64,000 nt of DNA from Actibacterium naphthalenivorans (GTDB lineage Bacteria > Pseudomonadota > Alphaproteobacteria > Rhodobacterales > Rhodobacteraceae): positions 372,001-436,000 of the forward strand of contig NZ_JACIEQ010000001.1 of NCBI RefSeq assembly GCF_014196965.1, read 5' to 3'. The notes below the pieces were generated by a model. The model had not been told where the DNA came from and ran no database searches. It saw nothing but the letters and a program-made list of their open reading frames with translations. This document shows positions 58,636 to 64,000 of the stretch, piece after piece. The translations under genes and the position numbers were made by a program. Each line of letters starts with the position of its first letter. Positions within the stretch are counted from its first letter, which is position 1.

Positions 58636-59406
58636 ATGCCCCGCTATGCACTGAAAATCGAATATGACGGCGCGCCCTTCGCAGGCTGGCAGCGTCAGGC
58701 CGATCAGCCCTCGGTGCAGGGCGCGGTCGAGGCGGCGCTGGCAAAGCTGGAGCGTGACGTGCCCTCCATCGCCGCCGCCGGGCGCACCGATGCCGGGGTG
58801 CATGCCCTTGGGCAGGTGGCGCATTGCGACATGGCCAAGGCCTGGGATCCGTTTCGCCTGTCCGAGGCGCTGAACCACCACCTGAAACCCGCGCCGGTGG
58901 CGATCCTGCAGGCGGTGGCGGTGAGCGATGAGTTTCACGCCCGGTTTTCGGCGCTCGAGCGGCAATACATGTTTCGTCTGGTCAGCCGCCGCGCCCCCGT
59001 GACGCATGACCGGGGCAAGGTCTGGCAGGTGCAGCACCCGCTGGCGCTGGAGCCGATGCAAAGGGCGGCGCACTACCTGCTGGGCCGGCATGATTTCACC
59101 ACCTTCCGCGCGTCGATCTGCCAGGCGGCCTCGCCCGTCAAATCGCTGGACGAGCTGCGGATCGAGGCGATCGACATCCCCCATGGCCGCGAGTTCCGGT
59201 TCCACGTCCGCGCCCGCAGTTTCCTGCACAATCAGGTGCGCAGCTTCGTCGGCACGCTGGAACGTGTCGGCGCGGGCGCCTGGGCGCCGGAAGACGTGAA
59301 AGCCGCGCTCGACGCCAGAGACCGTACCGCCTGCGGCCCGGTCTGCCCGCCGCAGGGCCTGTATCTGGCGGCGGTGCGCTATCCGGTGGCCCCGTTCACG
59401 CCCTGA
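58636..59406 (+). CDS. truA: tRNA pseudouridine(38-40) synthase TruA
   Basis: 256-aa pseudouridine synthase. It begins [35 protein letters not shown]; the catalytic aspartate lies in [19 protein letters not shown], and [11 protein letters not shown] and [20 protein letters not shown] are typical. It modifies the anticodon arm of many tRNAs. It is upstream of the DPA-type operon but separated by 118 bases. Confidence 0.95.
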   Translation: MPRYALKIEYDGAPFAGWQRQADQPSVQGAVEAALAKLERDVPSIAAAGRTDAGVHALGQVAHCDMAKAWDPFRLSEALNHHLKPAPVAILQAVAVSDEFHARFSALERQYMFRLVSRRAPVTHDRGKVWQVQHPLALEPMQRAAHYLLGRHDFTTFRASICQAASPVKSLDELRIEAIDIPHGREFRFHVRARSFLHNQVRSFVGTLERVGAGAWAPEDVKAALDARDRTACGPVCPPQGLYLAAVRYPVAPFTP

Positions 59407-59524
59407 AACGTGTTCCCGGCGTCACCCTGCGGGCCAAAGCGCGGGAAACCGGTGGAAAACGCTTTGCGCGCCGCAATGCCGGTGCGACAACCTGCACAAA
59501 AGAGGCAGCAGAAGACCACCCGTT

Positions 59525-60967
59525 TTGACAGTCACCGAAGAATTGCCAACCGGCCGCCTGCTTGTGGTCGATCTGGACGGGACACTGATCCGTTCCGACA
59601 TGCTGTATGAAACCTTCTGGTCGGCCTTCGCCTCTGACTGGACCGTGCCGTTTTCGGCAGCCGCAAGCCTGCTGAAAGGCCGCGCCGCGCTGAAACAGAA
59701 GATGAGCGATCTGGCGAAGGTCGATGTCACCGCCCTGCCCTATGACGATGCGGTGATCGACCGTATCCGCCGCTGGCGCGAGGGCGGCGGGCGCACGGTG
59801 CTCGTGACCGCTTCCAATCAGGATATCGCGCAGCAGATCGCCGCCCATCTGGGCCTGTTCGACGAGGTGCATGGCTCCGACAACACGCGCAACCTGAAAG
59901 GGCGGCACAAGGCGGCCTTTCTGACAGAGCGGTTCGGCGACGGCGGTTTCGACTATATGGGCGATTCCCCGGCCGATCTCGCGGTCTGGAAACACGCCGG
60001 CCGGGCGATCGCCGTCAACGCCTCCGCCCAGACCCGCGACAGGCTGCGGGCGATGGGCGGCGACGCGGAATTCATGCAGACCCGAGACACCGGCCCCGGC
60101 CCCTATTTCAAGGCGCTGCGGCCGCACCAGTGGCTCAAGAACCTGCTGATCTTCCTGCCGATGCTGATGGCGCATGACCTTTCGCTGATCACCGTGTCGA
60201 AATCTCTGATGGCCTTCGTGGTGTTCTGCATGATCGCCTCGGGCGTTTACGTGCTGAACGATCTGCTCGATCTGGCATCCGACCGCGCCCATCCGCGCAA
60301 GCGCAACCGGCCGCTGGCCTCCGGGAACATGCCGCTGTCGCATGGCACGCTGCTGGCGCCGCTGCTGTTGCTGCACGGCATGCTCAGCGCGATCATTCTG
60401 GGGCCGTCCTTCATCGTCGTGATGCTGGTCTATCTGGTGACCACCACCGCCTATTCGCTGTTTCTCAAGCGCCAGCTCGTGGTGGATATCTTCACGCTGG
60501 CCCTGCTTTACGCGGTGCGCATCCTCGCCGGCGGCGGGGCAACGGGCATTCCGCTGTCGATCTGGCTGCTCGCCTTTTCGATATTCTTCTTCTTCTCGCT
60601 CGCCGCCGTCAAACGGCAGGCAGAGCTGGTGGACGGCGCCGCCAACGGCAAGATCACGGCGCATGGGCGCGGCTACCGGGTGGATGACCTGCCGCTGGTC
60701 GCCAATATGGCGCTCGGCTCCGGCTATGTCTCGGTGCTGGTGATGGTGCTCTATCTGAATACCGGCATGGTGCAGAAGCTTTACCCCTCGCCCTCCTGGC
60801 TGTGGGGCATCTGCCTGGTGCTGCTCTACTGGATCAGCCGCACGGTCATGCTGACCCATCGCGGCCAGATGCATGACGATCCGGTGGTTTTCGCGGTGAA
60901 AGACCGGGGCAGCCAGTTCTGCTTTCTGTTGGTGCTGGGCTTTGCAACGGCGGGGGCGCTGCTATGA
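59525..60967 (+). CDS. HAD phosphatase-UbiA prenyltransferase fusion (decaprenyl-phosphate phosphoribosyltransferase type)
   Basis: 480-aa fusion. Residues 1-~190 are a HAD phosphatase: VVDLDGTLIRSD (Asp16/Asp18), VLVTASNQ, LKGRHK and DYMGDSPADLAVW. Residues ~195-480 are a UbiA-type membrane transferase: ALRPHQWLKNLLIF, the NDxxDxxxD motif (Asn245 to Asp253) in VLNDLLDLASDRAHPRKRNRPLASG, and AYSLFLKRQLVVDIFTLALLYAVRILAGG. The latter closely resembles mycobacterial Rv3806c, which makes decaprenyl-phosphoryl-phosphoribose. The HAD domain could remove the 5-phosphate (Rv3807c role); this is inference. The only available start is TTG 59525, with a weak ribosome-binding site. The next gene overlaps by 4 bases. 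Confidence 0.85.
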   Translation: MTVTEELPTGRLLVVDLDGTLIRSDMLYETFWSAFASDWTVPFSAAASLLKGRAALKQKMSDLAKVDVTALPYDDAVIDRIRRWREGGGRTVLVTASNQDIAQQIAAHLGLFDEVHGSDNTRNLKGRHKAAFLTERFGDGGFDYMGDSPADLAVWKHAGRAIAVNASAQTRDRLRAMGGDAEFMQTRDTGPGPYFKALRPHQWLKNLLIFLPMLMAHDLSLITVSKSLMAFVVFCMIASGVYVLNDLLDLASDRAHPRKRNRPLASGNMPLSHGTLLAPLLLLHGMLSAIILGPSFIVVMLVYLVTTTAYSLFLKRQLVVDIFTLALLYAVRILAGGGATGIPLSIWLLAFSIFFFFSLAAVKRQAELVDGAANGKITAHGRGYRVDDLPLVANMALGSGYVSVLVMVLYLNTGMVQKLYPSPSWLWGICLVLLYWISRTVMLTHRGQMHDDPVVFAVKDRGSQFCFLLVLGFATAGALL

Positions 60968-61383
60968 GCCTGCACGGGCTGATCCTGCGCTATGCCGCCT
61001 TCGCGGTGCTGGCGACGCTGGCCAATCTGGGCGCCCAGCGCGCGGTGCTTGGCCTGGCGGGCGGCGGCACCGGCTTTGCCCTGGCCGTGGCGGTGGGCAC
61101 CGCCGCGGGGCTGGTGGTGAAATACCTGCTCGACAAACGCTGGATCTTCGCCGACCGCTCGACCGGGCTGAAGGCGCATGGCCGGAAATTCACGCTCTAC
61201 ACCGCGATGGGCCTGGTCACGACGATGATCTTCTGGGGCGCCGAAACCGCCTTCTGGCTGACCTGGAAAACCGACGCGATGCGCGAGGCGGGCGCGGTGC
61301 TGGGGCTGGCGGTCGGCTATGTGGTGAAATACAACCTCGACCGCCGCTTCGTTTTCGCCGATGTCGCGAGGGCGGCGGCATGA
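60964..61383 (+). CDS. GtrA-family small membrane protein
   Basis: 139-aa protein with four membrane helices and the GtrA pattern (RYAAFAVLATLANLGAQRAVLGL; VGTAAGLVVKYLLDKRWIFAD; repeated VGYVVKYNLDRRFVFAD). GtrA proteins move or present polyprenyl-phosphate-linked sugars across the membrane. In Mycobacterium a GtrA-like protein (Rv3789) is next to dprE1/dprE2, as here. It overlaps both neighbours by 4 bases. Confidence 0.88.
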   Translation: MSLHGLILRYAAFAVLATLANLGAQRAVLGLAGGGTGFALAVAVGTAAGLVVKYLLDKRWIFADRSTGLKAHGRKFTLYTAMGLVTTMIFWGAETAFWLTWKTDAMREAGAVLGLAVGYVVKYNLDRRFVFADVARAAA

Positions 61384-62702
61384 TGCTGTCGGGCTGGGGC
61401 CGGTTTCCGCGGATCGACTGCCAGGTCACGCGCCCCCTGACCGAAGACGCGCTGCGCGCGCAGGTGGCCAAGGGTGGGCTGATCGCCCGTGGCAACGGCC
61501 GTGCCTATGGCGACAGCGCCCTGAGCCCCGGCAACACCGTGGATATGCGCGGCTTTCGCCATATGCTGGCCTTCGACGCGGCCACCGGCGTGCTGACCGT
61601 CGAGGCCGGGGTGCTGCTGGGCGATGTGATCTCCGCCTTCCTGCCGCGCGGCTGGTTCCCGCCGGTGACGCCCGGCACCAAGTTCGTGACCATCGGCGGC
61701 ATGATCGCGGCGGATGTGCATGGCAAGAACCACCACAAGCATGGCTCCTTCGGTCAGTTCGTCGACTGGATCGACGTGATGGGCGCCGATGGCGCCGTCA
61801 CCCGCTGTTCGCGCCACGAAAACCCCGAGCTTTTCGGATGGACGCTGGGCGGCATGGGCCTGACCGGGGTGATCCTGCGCGCCGCCTTTCGCCTGACCCG
61901 TGTCGAGACCGCATGGATCCGGCAAACCATGATCCCCGCGCCCGACCTCGACGCCGCGATGGCCGCGTTCGAGGCATCGGGCGACGCGACCTATTCGGTG
62001 GCCTGGATCGATTGCCTGCGCCTGGGTGATGGATTGGGCCGGTCGCTCGTCATGCTGGGCGAACATGCCACCTTCGCCGAGCTCAAACTGCCCGAAAAGC
62101 GTGACCCGCTGCTGGCGCCGAAAAGGCGGCGGCTGACAGTGCCGTTCGACCTGCCCGGTTTCCTGCTGAATGGCGCCACCCTGCGCGCCTTCAATGCGCT
62201 CTACTATAACCAGGGCGCACGCAACGCGGGCGAAAGCCTTGTGGACTGGGACAGTTACTTCTACCCGCTCGACGCCATCCTTGGCTGGAACCGCAGCTAC
62301 GGGCGCAAGGGGTTCGCCCAGTTCCAATGCGCCCTGCCGCTGGCCAGCTCGCGGCAGGGGCTGCAGGCCCTGCTGAAGGCGATCGCGGCGGCCGGCATGG
62401 GCTCTTTCCTGGCCGTGCTGAAACGCTTCGGCCCGCAGGACAGCCGGTTTTCCTTCCCGATGGAAGGCTACACCCTGGCGCTGGATTTCCCGGTGAACCG
62501 GGGCACGCTGGCGCTGCTGGACCGGCTGGACAGGATCACGCTCGATCATGGCGGGCGGTTCTATCTGGCCAAGGACAGCCGGATGCGCGCCGAAACCCTG
62601 CGCGCGGCCGACCCCCGCGTCGCCGGTTTCCTCGAGATGCGCGGCGCGGATGCCCGCGCCGAAACCTTCACCTCTGCCCAATCGAAAAGGCTGACCCTAT
62701 GA
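61380..62702 (+). CDS. dprE1: DprE1-like FAD-dependent decaprenylphosphoryl-ribose 2'-oxidase
   Basis: 440-aa VAO-type flavoprotein. FAD-domain motifs: IARGNGRAYGDSALSPG and TIGGMIAADVHGKNHHKHGSFG (His114 region). The substrate domain has FYPLDAILGWNRSYGRKGFAQFQ, ALDFPV and FYLAKDSR. Aligned to mycobacterial DprE1, YTAKDSR places the catalytic lysine (Lys418 there) at Lys398 here, but the benzothiazinone-target Cys387 (ICVDFP) is Ala367 here (LALDFP). DprE1 oxidises DPR to the 2'-keto intermediate that DprE2 reduces to DPA. ATG 61380 overlaps the gtrA stop. Confidence 0.88.
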   Translation: MMLSGWGRFPRIDCQVTRPLTEDALRAQVAKGGLIARGNGRAYGDSALSPGNTVDMRGFRHMLAFDAATGVLTVEAGVLLGDVISAFLPRGWFPPVTPGTKFVTIGGMIAADVHGKNHHKHGSFGQFVDWIDVMGADGAVTRCSRHENPELFGWTLGGMGLTGVILRAAFRLTRVETAWIRQTMIPAPDLDAAMAAFEASGDATYSVAWIDCLRLGDGLGRSLVMLGEHATFAELKLPEKRDPLLAPKRRRLTVPFDLPGFLLNGATLRAFNALYYNQGARNAGESLVDWDSYFYPLDAILGWNRSYGRKGFAQFQCALPLASSRQGLQALLKAIAAAGMGSFLAVLKRFGPQDSRFSFPMEGYTLALDFPVNRGTLALLDRLDRITLDHGGRFYLAKDSRMRAETLRAADPRVAGFLEMRGADARAETFTSAQSKRLTL

Positions 62703-63439
62703 GCACCCCTGGCCCTGTCCTGATCCTTGGCGGGCGGTCCGATATCGGCCGCGCGGTCGCCCATGCCTTCGCCGCCAAAGGCCACCCGATCCAGCTTGCC
62801 GCGCGCGGTGCCGCAAGCCTCGAGACCAGCAGGAAAGACATGGAGCTGCGCCACGGCGTTTCGGTCACTCTGCATGAATTCGACGCGCTGGACATGGCCG
62901 GGCAGGCAGGGTTCATCGACGCGCTTCCGGCGCTGCCCGAGATCGTTGTCTGCGCCGTGGGCCTGCTGGGCGACCAATATGACGACGAGCGCGATTTCGA
63001 CGCCGCCACCCGCGTGATGCGCAGCAATTTCGAGGCGCCCGCCAATATCCTTGGCCTGTTCGCCAACCGGTTCGAGACACGCGGCACCGGCACGCTGGTT
63101 GGCATCAGCTCTGTCGCGGGCGACCGGGGGCGCGCGTCGAACTATATCTACGGATCGGCCAAGGCGGGGTTCACCGCCTATCTGTCTGGGCTGCGCAACC
63201 GCCTGGCACGCAAGGGCATTCACGTGGTGACGGTCAAGCCCGGCTTTGTCGCCACCAGCATGACCGCCGGCATGGACCTGCCCGAAAAGCTGACCGCAGC
63301 GCCCGAGATGCTGGGCGAAAAGATCGTGCAAGCCGTAGAGCGGCGCCGGAACGTGATCTATGTGAAACCGGTCTGGGCGCTGGTGATGCTGATCATCCGC
63401 AATATCCCCGAGGCGGTATTCAAGAAAACCTCGATCTGA
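62699..63439 (+). CDS. dprE2: DprE2-like decaprenylphosphoryl-2-keto-pentose reductase (SDR)
   Basis: 246-aa short-chain dehydrogenase. The NAD(P)-binding motif is ILGGRSDIGRAVAHAFA, and the catalytic YxxxK is Tyr151/Lys155 in YGSAKAGFTAYLSGLRNRL, with SSVAGDRGR upstream. The C-terminus is hydrophobic (YVKPVWALVMLIIRNIPEAVF), suggesting membrane association as for mycobacterial DprE2. It would complete the epimerisation from DPR to DPA. It overlaps dprE1 by 4 bases and is the last gene before a terminator. Confidence 0.88.
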   Translation: MSTPGPVLILGGRSDIGRAVAHAFAAKGHPIQLAARGAASLETSRKDMELRHGVSVTLHEFDALDMAGQAGFIDALPALPEIVVCAVGLLGDQYDDERDFDAATRVMRSNFEAPANILGLFANRFETRGTGTLVGISSVAGDRGRASNYIYGSAKAGFTAYLSGLRNRLARKGIHVVTVKPGFVATSMTAGMDLPEKLTAAPEMLGEKIVQAVERRRNVIYVKPVWALVMLIIRNIPEAVFKKTSI

Positions 63440-63464
63440 GCCGGGCCCACCATTCGCGCCACAC

Positions 63465-63507
63465 AAGAAAACGAAACCGCCCGCGCAGGGGCTACCTGCG
63501 CGGGCGG
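63465..63507 (-). terminator. Strong hairpin terminator between dprE2 and the FAD oxidoreductase gene
   Basis: Perfect 13-bp stem CCGCCCGCGCAGG / CCTGCGCGGGCGG (63477-63489 with 63495-63507) and a 5-base loop. Read on the minus strand it is followed by TTTCGTTTTC, so it best serves the convergent oxidoreductase gene; on the plus strand only ATTT follows. Confidence 0.8.
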
Positions 63508-63536
63508 ATTTCCGAAGCGCTTGAAGCGCGGCTTCC

Positions 63537-64000
63537 TTATTCGGCGGCAACCATCTTGGCCGTCGCGGGCTTTTTGGAAACCTCGAACTCTTCGTGATAC
63601 GAACGCTCGACGTTGACGTTCCAGACGTCATGCTCTTCGCCCAGCACGTTCCGCGCGGCCAGCATCGCCGACAGCATGGAATGGTCCTGGTTGTTGTAGC
63701 GGTGCAGGCCGTTCCGGCCCACCGTCTGGAAGTTTTCCAGCGTGCGCAGCCATGCCTCGATCGTGTCGAGCGCTTCCTTGTATTCGCCGTCATAGACCGG
63801 ATAGGCCTTGGGCTGGCGGATGATGGCGGCGTCGATCACGTCGCTCGCCTTGGCAAGGGCCAGCTCTTCCAGCTCTTTCGAGGCAAGGGCGCGAAGCTCT
63901 TCGTCGCTCATGTTCCACAGCCCGTCGCCCTTCTGGCAGAAATACTCCATCCCGATCGAGGCGGTATCGGGGTTGGGCAGCATTTCCGGCGACCAGGCGC
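63537..64000 (-). CDS. NAD(P)/FAD-dependent oxidoreductase, 3' part (5' end outside window)
   Basis: C-terminal ~154 residues of a larger flavoprotein. The frame is open to the window edge: before the internal Met at 63983 the residues AWSPE precede MLPNPDTASIGMEYFCQKGDGLW, which flows as family sequence. GRNGLHRYNNQDHSMLSAMLAARN is typical of HemY/UDP-galactopyranose-mutase-like FAD oxidoreductases found in polysaccharide loci. The substrate cannot be named. Being convergent with the DPA-type operon, it may start another surface-sugar gene group beyond the window. Confidence 0.8.
   Translation of the reverse strand, partial: AWSPEMLPNPDTASIGMEYFCQKGDGLWNMSDEELRALASKELEELALAKASDVIDAAIIRQPKAYPVYDGEYKEALDTIEAWLRTLENFQTVGRNGLHRYNNQDHSMLSAMLAARNVLGEEHDVWNVNVERSYHEEFEVSKKPATAKMVAAE

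Overview
The window is GC-rich, densely coded chromosomal DNA from an alphaproteobacterium. Gene content and order point to Rhodobacterales (a Rhodobacter/Roseobacter/Paracoccus-type organism): ruvCAB running into ybgC-tolQRAB-pal-ybgF-tilS-ftsH, fhs beside folD, a Tad pilus locus with very short Flp pilins, DUF1127 and DUF484 genes, and a putative FnrL-type site. Genus cannot be decided from sequence alone. I see no rRNA or tRNA gene, CRISPR array, insertion sequence or prophage.

Layout. 1-4.98 kb: 3' part of dprA, topA, and a two-subunit 3-oxoacid CoA-transferase closed by a good terminator. 5.0-6.4 kb (minus): a small secreted protein with internal repeats and a lytic transglycosylase. 6.7-17.6 kb (plus): a Tad/Flp pilus locus with two Flp pilins, cpaB, cpaC, an OmpA-like lipoprotein, cpaE, cpaF, tadB, tadC, two TPR lipoproteins and the prepilin peptidase cpaA. 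17.6-24.6 kb: a GT-C-like membrane glycosyltransferase on the opposite strand touching cpaA, an AAA+ ATPase, the helicase and phosphoesterase of the ligase-associated repair module, and a membrane-bound LytTR regulator. 24.8-28.5 kb (minus): fhs, a chorismate-mutase-like gene and folD for one-carbon metabolism, plus a MOSC protein. 28.7-40.5 kb (minus): ruvC-ruvA-ruvB, an unknown gene, ybgC, tolQ-tolR-tolA-tolB-pal-ybgF, tilS and ftsH. 40.8-46.4 kb: DUF1127, a small membrane protein, prmA, a P-loop kinase-like protein, msrA, an MFS transporter and, divergently, a YeeE/YedE transporter behind an FNR-like box. 46.5-48.1 kb: a secreted Yx(FWY)xxD protein, an ECF sigma factor and a cysteine-free membrane anti-sigma factor. 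48.2-58.5 kb: priA, fsa, DUF484, xerC, ileS, ycjF and ycjX. 58.6-64 kb: truA, then four genes joined by 4-bp overlaps (HAD-UbiA fusion, GtrA, DprE1-like oxidase, DprE2-like reductase), then the 3' part of a convergent FAD oxidoreductase gene.

The most interesting part is the 59.5-63.4 kb operon. It matches, enzyme for enzyme, the mycobacterial pathway making decaprenyl-phosphoryl-beta-D-arabinofuranose (DPA). The DprE1-like protein has Ala where mycobacterial DprE1 has the benzothiazinone-reactive Cys387. The same window holds a Tad pilus and, abutting it, a membrane glycosyltransferase of the class that uses polyprenyl-phosphate sugars. This allows the testable but unproven idea that a pilus or envelope component carries D-arabinofuranose. 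Other points are a DNA repeat present twice (38.15 and 52.80 kb), overlapping perfect palindromes upstream of topA, a 13-bp inverted repeat upstream of DUF1127, and a ligase-associated repair module without its ligase and exonuclease.
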